DNA of 55,511 nucleotides. Source: Deltaproteobacteria bacterium (GTDB lineage: Bacteria > Desulfobacterota > GWC2-55-46 > UBA9637). Numbering within the stretch: the first letter of the stretch is position 1; each line of letters opens with the position of its first letter. A program made the translations under genes and the position numbers. Where the stretch lies: assembly GCA_030690165.1 (NCBI GenBank), contig JAUYHF010000028.1:1-55511 (forward strand). The letters are read 5' to 3'. The notes beneath the pieces are model-generated. The model searched no databases, had not been told where the DNA came from, and was given only the letters and a program-made list of their open reading frames with translations. Below are positions 1 to 7,485 of this stretch, in pieces.

Positions 1-63
1 AAGTCTTACTGCTTCTTCCTTAAACTGCTTATCGTATTTCCTGTTCACTTTCCTTTCTTGCAT
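1..63 (-). CDS. IS3-family transposase OrfA, N-terminal fragment
   Basis: Only the first 21 codons are present; the gene continues beyond position 1. The peptide has the basic, aromatic start typical of IS3 OrfA proteins, with a KYDKQFKEEAVRL stretch that begins the helix-turn-helix used to bind the element ends. A strong ribosome binding site (AAGGAGG) lies 6 bases upstream of the ATG. In the IS3 family, OrfA and OrfB are normally joined by programmed frameshifting to make the DDE transposase. The family call rests on this short stretch plus the terminal sequence. Confidence 0.7.
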   Translation of the reverse strand, partial: MQERKVNRKYDKQFKEEAVRL

Positions 64-138
64 TTCACACCTCCTTAGGTTATATGATTCTACTATAACC
101 TAACCCTTTGGTGTGTCCACTATTTCGGGGGAGGTGCA
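1..138 (-). mobile_element. End of an IS3-family insertion sequence (rest lies before the window)
   Basis: This is the left (upstream) end of an insertion sequence lying on the minus strand. Read on that strand, the element begins TGCACCTCCCCCGAAATAG at 138, a terminal-repeat-like sequence starting with TG as in the IS3 family. An AT-rich promoter-like stretch and the start of an OrfA transposase at 63 follow. The boundary at 138 was placed because protein similarity to a type III methyltransferase begins immediately after it. The other end, OrfB and the target duplication are outside the window. Confidence 0.75.
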
Positions 139-1136
139 AACCTGCTGATGGACGTGCGTGGGTTTATTCAAAAGAACGATTTGAAGAACTCATTAAGGAT
201 CATAGGATTACTTTTGGCAAAGACGGTAATAACAAGCCTTGCATTAAGCGTTTCCTAACTGAAGTAGAAGAGTCTAAGATTGTCCCTAAGTCTGTTTGGT
301 TATACGAGGAAGTTGGAGAGAATAGAAACGCACGTCAAGAGGTTAAAAAATTCAATGCTAATGATCCTTTCGCAACCCCAAAACCTGAAAGTCTTATCCA
401 TCGCATCTTTACTTTAGCCACAAACCCCGGTGACCTCGTTCTTGATTCTTTCGGCGGCTCTGGCACAAGCGGCGCGGTTGCTCATAAGATGGGGAGAAAA
501 TGGATTATGGTAGAGCTTGGCGAGCATTGCCATACCCATTGCCTGCCGCGATTGAAAAAGGTTGTTGACGGCACGGATCAGGGGGGCATCTCGAAATCTG
601 TTAACTGGCAGGGCGGAGGCGGATTCAAATATTACTATCTTGCCCCAAGCCTGCTGAAAGAGGACAAATACGGAAATTGGATCATTGACGAGCGATATAA
701 TGCGAATATGCTTGCCGCTGCAATGGCAAAGCATGAGGGTTTTAAATATTCCCCTGATGAACAAATCTACTGGAGGCAGGGCAAGTCAACGGAAAAGGAT
801 TACATCTTCACTACTACGAAATTTGTTACCATGGAGTTTCTTGATAAAATCCATGATGAAATGCAGCCGGACGAAAGTTTGCTTATCTGCTGCAAGTCCT
901 TCTCAAAACCGTGTGAGAGCAGACACCCGAATATTACAGTTAAGAAAATTCCGAAGATGCTTTTGGGACGGTGCGAGTTTGGGAAAGAAGATTACAGTTT
1001 GAATATAGTGAATATGCCTGTGGAACCCACCCCCAGCCCCTCCCAAGAGGGGAGTAAAGAAAGTCCCCTCCTTGGAGGGGAAACAGGCATGGGTAAAAAA
1101 ACAAAATTAAGAAAAGAACAACCCAAACTGTTCTGA
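139..1136 (+). pseudogene. Type III restriction-modification methyltransferase (Mod), 5' end removed by IS insertion
   Basis: This is the C-terminal part of a beta-class N6-adenine methyltransferase of a type III restriction-modification system. In that class the catalytic DPPY motif comes first, then target recognition, then the AdoMet-binding motif. Here the AdoMet motif (DSFGGSGTSGA, followed by KWIMVELGEHC) is present, but the DPPY region is absent because the gene is cut at the IS boundary. An open frame continues upstream into the IS, with an ATG at 108, but those codons are IS sequence. The last 35 or so residues include a Pro/Gly-rich stretch encoded by a palindromic repeat (1025-1094). 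The stop overlaps the DUF559 start by 1 base. As it stands it should not methylate DNA. Confidence 0.8.
1025..1094. repeat. C/G-rich palindromic repeat inside mod
   Basis: Two nested inverted repeats (CCCCTCCCAAGAGGGG, then TCCCCTCCTTGGAGGGGA) are flanked by CCCACCCC on the left and a degenerate ATGGGT on the right. The same unit recurs at 1501-1590 and, truncated, at 1701-1729. Here it is translated in frame as a Pro/Ser then Gly-rich segment. Confidence 0.8.
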
Positions 1137-1597
1137 TGAAGAATAAAAAGATACTACCCTACGATCCTAAGCTCAAATCATTGGCAAGAGAATTGAGAAA
1201 TAACAGCACGTTATCCGAAGTATTGCTCTGGCATCACTTAAAGAAAAAGCAAGTGAGAGGGTATGACTTTGATCGTCAAAAGCCCATTGGCAATTATATC
1301 GTTGATTTCTTCTGCAATGAATTGATGCTGGCAATTGAGATTGACGGTCTTAGTCATGAAAACAAAATGGAGGACGATGCTCTCAGGCAATCAAATCTTG
1401 AATCTCTTGGAGTAAGATTTCTGAGGTTTTATGATTCAGATGTTAAAGGAAATATGCAGGGGGTCGTTGTTGCAATTGAAGAGTGGATAAGGGTGAATGA
1501 ACCCGCCCCTAACCCCTCGGATATACACACCCCTACCCCTCTCAAGAGGGGAATTAAAAGTCCCCTCCTCGGAGGGGATACAGGGGTGGGTAAATGA
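1136..1597 (+). CDS. DUF559-family endonuclease-like protein
   Basis: Small protein of 153 residues in the DUF559 family, a PD-(D/E)XK nuclease fold related to very-short-patch repair (Vsr) enzymes. The family core is clear: QKPIGNYIVDFFC, then AIEIDG and a histidine two residues later, which would supply the acidic metal-binding positions, and a C-terminal LGVRFLRF strand. About 25 C-terminal residues lie outside the domain and are encoded by a palindromic repeat (1501-1590). The gene sits between mod and res, overlapping res by 4 bases (ATGA), so it is probably co-translated with them. Whether it helps cleavage or is a passenger cannot be told from sequence. Confidence 0.8.
   Translation: MKNKKILPYDPKLKSLARELRNNSTLSEVLLWHHLKKKQVRGYDFDRQKPIGNYIVDFFCNELMLAIEIDGLSHENKMEDDALRQSNLESLGVRFLRFYDSDVKGNMQGVVVAIEEWIRVNEPAPNPSDIHTPTPLKRGIKSPLLGGDTGVGK
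1501..1590. repeat. C/G-rich palindromic repeat at the end of the DUF559 gene
   Basis: One full copy plus a partial left copy of the repeat seen at 1025-1094. The arms are CCCCTCTCAAGAGGGG and TCCCCTCCTCGGAGGGGA, closed by CAGGGGTGGGT. It encodes the C-terminal tail of the DUF559 protein and ends 3 bases before the res start codon. Confidence 0.85.
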
Positions 1598-4296
1598 ACC
1601 GCATTGCAAATTCAATAAAGAACCGTTTGAGTCTTCGTCAGCCACAGGCGGAAAGCCTGAGTATATTGGCTGAGTTGACGGATAAATTAACTTTGAAGAA
1701 ACCCACCCCTGACCCCTCCCAAGAGGGGACTTTCCTAAAAGAGCAATTGGAAATAGTAAAGAACCCCTATCCTACCTGCACGGACTTTGAGCGTAATTTT
1801 CCGTCAATCTGTTTTGCACTTGCTACCGGCGTTGGCAAGACCCGTTTGATGGGGGCATTTGCGGCATATCTATATTTGGCAAAGAGGATAAGAAACTTCT
1901 TTGTCCTTGCCCCGAACCTGACAATTTATAACAAACTCATTGAAGATTTTTCCAATACTACCCATCCCAAATATGTATTTCAGGGCATCGGCGAGTTTGT
2001 CCATAACAAGCCTGTAATCATTACCGGCGACAATTACAATTCCATAGGTGACCTTTACAAGGAGGAGGAAATAAGGATTAACGTTTTCAATATCTCCAAG
2101 ATAAACGCAGAGATGAGAGGCGGCAAACTACCCCGCATTAAAAGGCTATCGGAATATCTTGGCGATTCTTATTTTAATTACCTTTCCAATCTTGATGACC
2201 TCGTTTTGCTTATGGACGAATCGCACCATTACCGCGCTGACAGGGGCATGGAGGTCATCAATGAGTTAAACCCGATTTTAGGTCTTGAGCTTACTGCCAC
2301 CCCGCAGGTTGAACGAAGCGGCGGGGCTATCAAGTTCAAAAATGTGGTTTATGAATATTCTCTATCAAAAGCCATTCAGGACGGGTTTGTAAAAGAGCCT
2401 GCTGTGGCTACACGAAAGGATTTTGACCCTTCACAATATGCACTTGAAGATTTGGACAGAATAAAATTGGAAGACGGCATCCGCATCCATGAGGATACAA
2501 AGGTTGCCCTGGACATATTTGCAAGGGACAACAAAATGTCTATCGTCAAGCCTTTTGTATTAGTTGTTGCAAAAGATACCGACCATGCCAGCAAGCTGAG
2601 AGAACTGATTACTTCCAGCGCTTTTTTTGAAGGCAGGTATGCTGATAAGGTTATGGAAATCCATTCTAATCAGACCGGTGAGGAGAAGGACGAAAATATT
2701 GCTCAACTGCTTTTATTGGAAAACCCTGACAATAAAATTGAGATAGTCATTCATGTAAATATGCTTAAAGAGGGTTGGGATGTTACAAACCTCTATACCA
2801 TAATTCCATTGAGAACAGCAGCCTCTACTACATTACGGGAGCAGACCATTGGCAGGGGGCTGCGGCTTCCCTACGGGAAACGGACAGGGAACGACAAGGC
2901 GGATAAACTCACGATTGTGGCGCATGATAAATTTCAGGAGATTATTGACGAGGCGAACAAACCTGATTCTATTATCAGGAAAGAAAACATCATTACCATA
3001 GATGAACAGGAGTTGAGCCAACCGAAAGAGGTTATCACGGCGGTTTCAAACATTGAAAGGGCAATAGAGGAGCGGCAGAAGGTAATTGACGCGATTGCCG
3101 GACTTGAAGAAAAGCAAAAAGCCCAAATGTCCCTTGAAGTCCGCAAGGTTATTCTTTCCACGATTCCAGAGCTAAACAGCAAGGTAACAGGCATCAATGA
3201 ATTGAAAAAAGAGGAAATCAAAGAAATAGCGATTGAGAAAATAAGAGAGAAGATTGCAAGCGAACCCCAGCAGGCTATGTTTGCAGCAGAGATGATAAGA
3301 GAAGCAGAGGCAGCCTATGAAGCTGTTGTAAATGAATTTGCTGCCAACCTTATAGAAATTCCGAGAATAACCATACAACAGTCAGGCGAGGTGAAATCAG
3401 GGTTTAAGGATTTTGACCTTGATGCCAAAAACCTGAACTATCAGCCTGTATCGGAAGAAATTCTTATCAAGAAACTGAGGGAACAGGAAAACAGCATTGA
3501 CATTGTTATAGGTAAGGGCAGAATTGATGTTGATACGCCGGAAAGACTCGTTGTAAATGAGCTTAAAAATTACCCTGAGATAGATTATGATGAGCAGTCA
3601 GATTTGTTATTCAAACTTGCGGGGCAGGCTATAAAGAAGTTTCAGTCATATCTCACTGAAGATGATTTAATGAATGTTGTTCAGTGCCACAAAAAGGAGA
3701 TTAGCGGATATATTTATTCCCAGTTGATGGAGCATTTTTATTGTGAATCGCCGAATTTTGAAAAGCCAATTGTAAAACCTTTCACGAAGATTGAAGAGCA
3801 TAACTTTTCAAAATACACAAAAGACAGCATCCATCATTTTACCGATACTATAACTCCAACGAGCGCTATTCCAGGCAAGGTGTTCAGCGGTTTTAGAAAA
3901 GCCTGTCATAACCTATATAAATTTGATTCAAAGACTGAAAAGGATTTTGCAAGCATTCTTGAGAATGACCAGTCTGTGCTGAAATGGCTGAGACCCGCTC
4001 AAAATCAATTTCATGTCTACTGGAAGCATAACTCAAAGCGTTACAGCCCTGATTTTGTTGTGGAGACAGCGGATATGATTTATATGGTAGAAACCAAAAA
4101 AGAGGGTGATATTGAATCTTCCGATGTTCAGGAGAAAACACAGGCAGCCTTAAAATATTGTAAAAGCGCAACTGATTTTACAACCCAAAACAGCGGCAAG
4201 CCGTGGAAGTATGTATTGATTCCGCATAATGCCGTGCAAGCGAATATGAGTTTTGAGTATTTGGCGGGAATATATGAGGTAAAGGTCGCTCTATAA
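1594..4296 (+). CDS. Type III restriction enzyme, Res (helicase/endonuclease) subunit
   Basis: Res is the ATP-dependent subunit that translocates on DNA and cleaves it when bound to Mod. The 900-residue protein has superfamily 2 helicase motifs: Walker A ATGVGKT (about residue 75), LLMDESHH (about 206), ELTATPQ (about 231) and the arginine-finger-like IGRGLRLP (about 425). A PD-(D/E)XK nuclease at the C-terminus shows YSPDFVVE followed by MVETKKEG (about 815-840). The start ATG overlaps the previous stop, and no other in-frame start nearby is better. Residues about 37-46 (PTPDPSQEGT) are an in-frame partial copy of the palindromic repeat. The gene looks intact, but type III cleavage requires Mod, which is broken here. 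Confidence 0.9.
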   Translation: MNRIANSIKNRLSLRQPQAESLSILAELTDKLTLKKPTPDPSQEGTFLKEQLEIVKNPYPTCTDFERNFPSICFALATGVGKTRLMGAFAAYLYLAKRIRNFFVLAPNLTIYNKLIEDFSNTTHPKYVFQGIGEFVHNKPVIITGDNYNSIGDLYKEEEIRINVFNISKINAEMRGGKLPRIKRLSEYLGDSYFNYLSNLDDLVLLMDESHHYRADRGMEVINELNPILGLELTATPQVERSGGAIKFKNVVYEYSLSKAIQDGFVKEPAVATRKDFDPSQYALEDLDRIKLEDGIRIHEDTKVALDIFARDNKMSIVKPFVLVVAKDTDHASKLRELITSSAFFEGRYADKVMEIHSNQTGEEKDENIAQLLLLENPDNKIEIVIHVNMLKEGWDVTNLYTIIPLRTAASTTLREQTIGRGLRLPYGKRTGNDKADKLTIVAHDKFQEIIDEANKPDSIIRKENIITIDEQELSQPKEVITAVSNIERAIEERQKVIDAIAGLEEKQKAQMSLEVRKVILSTIPELNSKVTGINELKKEEIKEIAIEKIREKIASEPQQAMFAAEMIREAEAAYEAVVNEFAANLIEIPRITIQQSGEVKSGFKDFDLDAKNLNYQPVSEEILIKKLREQENSIDIVIGKGRIDVDTPERLVVNELKNYPEIDYDEQSDLLFKLAGQAIKKFQSYLTEDDLMNVVQCHKKEISGYIYSQLMEHFYCESPNFEKPIVKPFTKIEEHNFSKYTKDSIHHFTDTITPTSAIPGKVFSGFRKACHNLYKFDSKTEKDFASILENDQSVLKWLRPAQNQFHVYWKHNSKRYSPDFVVETADMIYMVETKKEGDIESSDVQEKTQAALKYCKSATDFTTQNSGKPWKYVLIPHNAVQANMSFEYLAGIYEVKVAL
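1701..1729. repeat. Partial palindromic repeat inside res
   Basis: The left half of the repeat found at 1025-1094 (CCCACCCCTGACCCC followed by TCCCAAGAGGGGA). It is translated in frame near the N-terminus of Res, upstream of the helicase motifs. Confidence 0.75.
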
Positions 4297-4396
4297 AAGC
4301 TATGACTGGTGCAGATAAAATAAAAATCCTCATCAAAGAAAGCGAACAAAGAAGGCAAAGATATTGCTAATGTTTCAGGAAAATGCAAAACTATAA

Positions 4397-4418
4397 CCCC
4401 CGATGGAATTTATCGGGG
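4397..4418. repeat. Small palindrome upstream of the aminopeptidase
   Basis: Inverted repeat with arms CCCCCGAT and ATCGGGG around GGAATTT. It contains an in-frame ATG (4403) that would add nine residues to the aminopeptidase. Such palindromes are scattered through this window, so this ATG is probably accidental. Confidence 0.6.
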
Positions 4419-4429
4419 CAAAACTTAAG

Positions 4430-5569
4430 ATGACTACATTAACCAAAGCCATAAGAGAACTTTATATTACCAATCTCGCTGTAAAGAAAGATGAAAGGGC
4501 GATTGTCTTTACTGACACGCTCCTGACCGAAGAAGATATAAACGAGGCTGACAGAAAGCGCAGGGATGCCCTTCCGGATCTGGCCAGAAAGGTGGCTGAG
4601 ACAGGGAAAGAGCTGTGTCAGAGTATAACATTTCTTGCTTATCCTTCTCTAAAAGCGCATGGTTCGGAGCCGCCGAAAGAGATATGGGCTGCGGCCTTTG
4701 GCAAAAAGACTGTAGAGAAATTAGAGGAATATGGACTCATTGGAAAGCTCATAAGCAAAGGGCAGTTAAGTCAGAAAGAGGCAGGGGATATAAAGAATAT
4801 AGTAGAATCAAATAAGACCGATGCCGTAAATGTAGTCATAGCCCTTCCAAATTTTTCAACAAGCCACACAAAGTTCAGAGACCTCTTAACCAATATCTGT
4901 AAAACCCGTTACGCAAGCATGCCCCTGTTTGATGAAGAGATGTTCTATGGCCCGATGCAGGTGGACTGGAAGGCGTTAAAAGAAAGGACAAACAATCTTG
5001 CAGCCAGCATGGACGGCGCAGAAAAGGCGCTTATCACTGCGCCTAATGGCACAGACCTTGCAATTGGAATAAAAGGCAGAAAGGCGCTGGCGGATACCGG
5101 CAATCTGACCTCGCCAGGCGCATTCGGGAATCTTCCGGCAGGCGAGGTCTTTGTTGCGCCGGTGGAAGGGACAACAAAAGGCATCATGGTGATTGACTGG
5201 GCTCCGACATTTAAACTCAGTTCGCCGGTTACTCTGAAAATAGAAAAAGGGGTTGTTAAGGATATAAGCGGCAGAGACCCGTATGCCAAAAAACTTGAGG
5301 CAAAGCTTAAGGAAAATCCTGATTTCAGAAACATTGCCGAACTTGGCATAGGGACAAATGACATGGCAAAGAGGCCTGACAATATCCTTGAATCAGAAAA
5401 GATACTCGGCACAATCCATATTGCCCTTGGCGACAACTCCACCTTCGGTGGAAGTGTAAGAACGTCCTTTCATCAGGACTTTGTAATATTTAACCCAAAG
5501 GTAAAGCTGCTAAAAGGAAAAGAAGAAAAGGTCATTTCCTTCCCGCTTTGCGCGGCTGCGGCAGAATAG
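4430..5569 (+). CDS. M29-family (aminopeptidase T/AmpS-like) metallopeptidase
   Basis: Predicted zinc or cobalt aminopeptidase of the thermophilic M29 family, acting on peptide N-termini in the cytoplasm. The family's metal-ligand regions are visible near the C-terminus: NLPAGEVFVAP with its glutamate, then AELGIGTN, GTIHIALGDN and HQDFVI, which bring in the acidic and histidine ligands. An upstream in-frame ATG at 4403 lies in a palindrome, and MTTLTKAI at 4430 looks like the native start, giving 379 residues, close to the family's usual length. No strong ribosome binding site precedes either start. It stands alone between the restriction genes and the small gene at 5620. Confidence 0.85.
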   Translation: MTTLTKAIRELYITNLAVKKDERAIVFTDTLLTEEDINEADRKRRDALPDLARKVAETGKELCQSITFLAYPSLKAHGSEPPKEIWAAAFGKKTVEKLEEYGLIGKLISKGQLSQKEAGDIKNIVESNKTDAVNVVIALPNFSTSHTKFRDLLTNICKTRYASMPLFDEEMFYGPMQVDWKALKERTNNLAASMDGAEKALITAPNGTDLAIGIKGRKALADTGNLTSPGAFGNLPAGEVFVAPVEGTTKGIMVIDWAPTFKLSSPVTLKIEKGVVKDISGRDPYAKKLEAKLKENPDFRNIAELGIGTNDMAKRPDNILESEKILGTIHIALGDNSTFGGSVRTSFHQDFVIFNPKVKLLKGKEEKVISFPLCAAAAE

Positions 5570-5619
5570 AAAATACTTTAAGTTTGCCAAAATTAGTTTT
5601 ACAAAAGGAGGGTTATTTT

Positions 5620-5799
5620 ATGAAGAATATTGATATGCAGATTCAAGGTGACATACTTACTGTCAAGGTAGATTTAAAGAAGGAGTTTGGACCTTCTGCT
5701 TCCGGGAAGACAATAATAATTGCCACTACCGAAGGTAATATTACAGTGCCTGAGCATGAGAATATTAAAATAGGAATAAATGTATATAGAAAAAAGTAA
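5620..5799 (+). CDS. Conserved small protein of 59 residues, function unknown
   Basis: Not assignable to a characterised family. The start at 5620 follows a strong ribosome binding site (AAAGGAGGG). The protein is a compact, highly charged beta-rich sequence with a central KKEFGPSASGKT stretch and a C-terminal IKIGINVYRKK. I recall similar short proteins in other bacteria with the same ILTVKVDL and SGKT elements, but no function for them. The SGKT is not a real P-loop because the protein is far too short. The last 20 bases overlap the start of the multiheme cytochrome gene, which suggests coupled translation. Confidence 0.75.
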   Translation: MKNIDMQIQGDILTVKVDLKKEFGPSASGKTIIIATTEGNITVPEHENIKIGINVYRKK

Positions 5800-7012
5800 T
5801 AGAGAAAAAACATATGGGCGAGTGTGGAAGAAAGTAGCGATAATTTTGGTTGGCTGTGTTTACAGCTTTACTATCCTCTCCTCCACAGCAAGAGGGGGAG
5901 AGGATTTTTTATCAATATATTGGAATAGACCTATCCCGCCCCAAAATCATAAGATTAAATTTTTGCCGTATCCTCAAGAATGCGGCCAATGCCATAAAAA
6001 TCAGTATAAAGATTGGAAAGAGTCTTTCCACAATAAGGCCGTAAGCCCTGGTCTTCTGGGTCAGATAAACCATGAGAAGGATCCTGATTTTGCGCGGTCC
6101 TGTTATTTCTGCCATGCGCCGATGGCAGAACAATCAGAGGTAATATTCCCCTCTCCCCTTGCGGGAGATGGCCAGGGTGAGGGGATTAAAACCCCATCCT
6201 TTGATAACAGGCTAAAGCTTTCCGGAGTTTCCTGCGTTGTCTGTCATTTAAGGGAGGGCAAGATATACGGACCGCCTGCCAAATCTCCCCCACCCTATCC
6301 ATCCCCCGCCAGTGGGGAGGGGAAAAGGGAGGGGGGACAAAAGGCCCATAACGGTTTTATAGAGAAAGGGTTTTTTGAAAGGGCTGAGTTTTGCGCAGCC
6401 TGTCATCAACTGGATGAAGGGTATGAATTAAATGGCAAGGTAATTGTAAACACTTACAGGGAATGGGAAGAAAGCATCTACAGTAAAAATAATATAACCT
6501 GCCAGAAATGCCACATGCCTGACAGGCAGCATCTTTTCAGGGGCATACATGATAAAGAGATGGTTCTGCGGGGGGTCCGCATTGAATCAGTTCGGCATGA
6601 AAAAGGGGTGAGGCTTATAATAACGAACTCCGGTGCGGGGCATTATTTTCCTACCTATGCGACGCCGTTGGTTATTGTGAAAGGATTTATGCTTGATAAA
6701 AGCGGCAAGGCTATACCATCTTCGGTGAAGAAGGCATTTATAGGCCGCAAGGTCAGCCTTGACCTGAGCAAGGAAATCTTTGACACCCGTATACCGCCTG
6801 AGAAAAGTTTTGAGTTTGACTATACAGTGAACAAATCTTATAATAGGGGCAAACTTGTCTTTGAAGTCAGGGTTTATCCGGATGAATTCTATAACAGATT
6901 TTACAAGGGCTTACTGAAAAATAAAGATGGCAGTTTTAACAGGAAGGAAATTGAAAAGGCATTGAAAATAACAGAAGGGTCTGATTATATCTTATTTAAA
7001 GAGGTATTGTAA
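5780..7012 (+). CDS. Exported five-heme cytochrome c (cytochrome c-554-like)
   Basis: Predicted periplasmic electron carrier or reductase with five CXXCH heme-binding motifs at about residues 68 (CGQCH), 108 (CYFCH), 152 (CVVCH), 205 (CAACH) and 241 (CQKCH). The N-terminus carries a hydrophobic export segment (VAIILVGCVYSFTILSS). After the last heme there is a beta-rich domain of about 150 residues without hemes. The arrangement resembles the cytochrome c-554/c-prime superfamily, but the substrate is not evident. Three palindromic repeats are translated in frame: one just after the signal segment (5874-5907), one between hemes 2 and 3 (6146-6190) and one between hemes 3 and 4 (6283-6337). The start overlaps the previous gene by 20 bases; a GTG at 5822 is an alternative. 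The rhodanese gene follows 32 bases downstream. Confidence 0.85.
   Translation: MYIEKSNREKTYGRVWKKVAIILVGCVYSFTILSSTARGGEDFLSIYWNRPIPPQNHKIKFLPYPQECGQCHKNQYKDWKESFHNKAVSPGLLGQINHEKDPDFARSCYFCHAPMAEQSEVIFPSPLAGDGQGEGIKTPSFDNRLKLSGVSCVVCHLREGKIYGPPAKSPPPYPSPASGEGKREGGQKAHNGFIEKGFFERAEFCAACHQLDEGYELNGKVIVNTYREWEESIYSKNNITCQKCHMPDRQHLFRGIHDKEMVLRGVRIESVRHEKGVRLIITNSGAGHYFPTYATPLVIVKGFMLDKSGKAIPSSVKKAFIGRKVSLDLSKEIFDTRIPPEKSFEFDYTVNKSYNRGKLVFEVRVYPDEFYNRFYKGLLKNKDGSFNRKEIEKALKITEGSDYILFKEVL
5874..5907. repeat. Palindromic repeat near the cytochrome signal peptide
   Basis: Imperfect inverted repeat, TCCTCTCCTCC paired with GAGGGGGAGAGGA around an A/C-rich loop. It is translated in frame right after the hydrophobic export segment of the five-heme cytochrome. 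Confidence 0.6.
6146..6190. repeat. C/G-rich palindromic repeat between hemes 2 and 3
   Basis: The left part CCCCTCTCCCCTTGCGGGAG and right part CAGGGTGAGGGG form nested hairpins. It is translated in frame as a Pro/Gly-rich linker of about 15 residues between CXXCH motifs and is absent from any conserved cytochrome core. Confidence 0.75.
6283..6337. repeat. C/G-rich palindromic repeat between hemes 3 and 4
   Basis: CTCCCCCACCC on the left matches GGGAGGGGGG on the right, with an inner CCCCCGCCAGTGGGGAGGGG hairpin. It is translated in frame as a Pro/Ser/Gly-rich loop in the five-heme cytochrome. Confidence 0.75.
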
Positions 7013-7044
7013 GCCATTAAATCAAACATAAGGAGGGTTGAAAT

Positions 7045-7485
7045 ATGCAAAGATTTTACACCGGTGTAATCGCCATTATCTTCATTATTGTGATGCCTTT
7101 TATTACTGCGGCAGATGACAGCGTGCCGAGGATCACTAAGGAAGCGTTAAAGGCAAAGATTGAAAAAGGTGAGGATATTATCATATTAGATGTCAGGACA
7201 GGCATGTCATACAACGACAGCAGCATTAAGATTAAAGGAGCCTTGAGGATTCCTCCCAATGAAATTGAGGCGAGATATAAAGAACTGCCGATGGACAAAG
7301 AGATTATCACCTACTGCAGCTGACCCGATGAGGCTACCAGCGCCCGTGTGGCGCTGATATTGTTAAATAAGGGTTTTAAAAAGGTAAGCGCGCTATTGGG
7401 TGGTTTTGACGCGTGGGTCAATGCGAAATATCCGGTTGAGGGGAAGCGGGAGGTGATACAAAAACATAAGATTAGGGGCGTTTGA
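7045..7485 (+). CDS. Exported rhodanese-like protein with a probable selenocysteine (in-frame TGA at 7321)
   Basis: A single-domain sulfurtransferase-like (rhodanese) protein with an N-terminal signal or anchor segment (FYTGVIAIIFIIVMPFITA). A conventional reading stops after 92 residues at TGA 7321-7323, directly after ITYCS. The same frame then continues for 53 codons that are plainly the missing half of the domain: PDEATSARVALILLNKGF, then LLGGFDAW and YPVEG, with a stop at 7483. In relatives the active-site loop reads YCSCP followed by a conserved glutamate and TSA, so TGA falls exactly at the second cysteine, giving CSU (residue 93). A hairpin that fits a bacterial SECIS lies 14 bases downstream. 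It has a strong ribosome binding site (AAGGAGGG). It may use the neighbouring cytochrome as redox partner, which is inference. A nonsense mutation or base error is the alternative. Confidence 0.75.
7338..7356 (+). promoter_or_regulatory. SECIS-like stem-loop downstream of the in-frame TGA
   Basis: A perfect 7-bp stem (CAGCGCC with GGCGCTG) closes a five-base loop CGTGT. The loop starts 21 bases after the TGA, and its second base is G followed by T. As I recall the bacterial SECIS rules, a stem-loop should lie close behind the UGA with its apical loop roughly 16-37 bases away and a G among the first loop bases; this matches. It lies within the coding frame, as bacterial SECIS elements do. Confidence 0.65.

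Noticed and set aside
4403..4429. ATG at 4403 as start of the aminopeptidase
   Set aside because: It lies inside a palindrome and adds nine residues not expected for the family; 4430 was kept as the more likely start.
5701..5720. SGKT in the 59-residue protein as a nucleotide-binding P-loop
   Set aside because: The protein is too short and lacks the GxxxxGK spacing and a Walker B strand.
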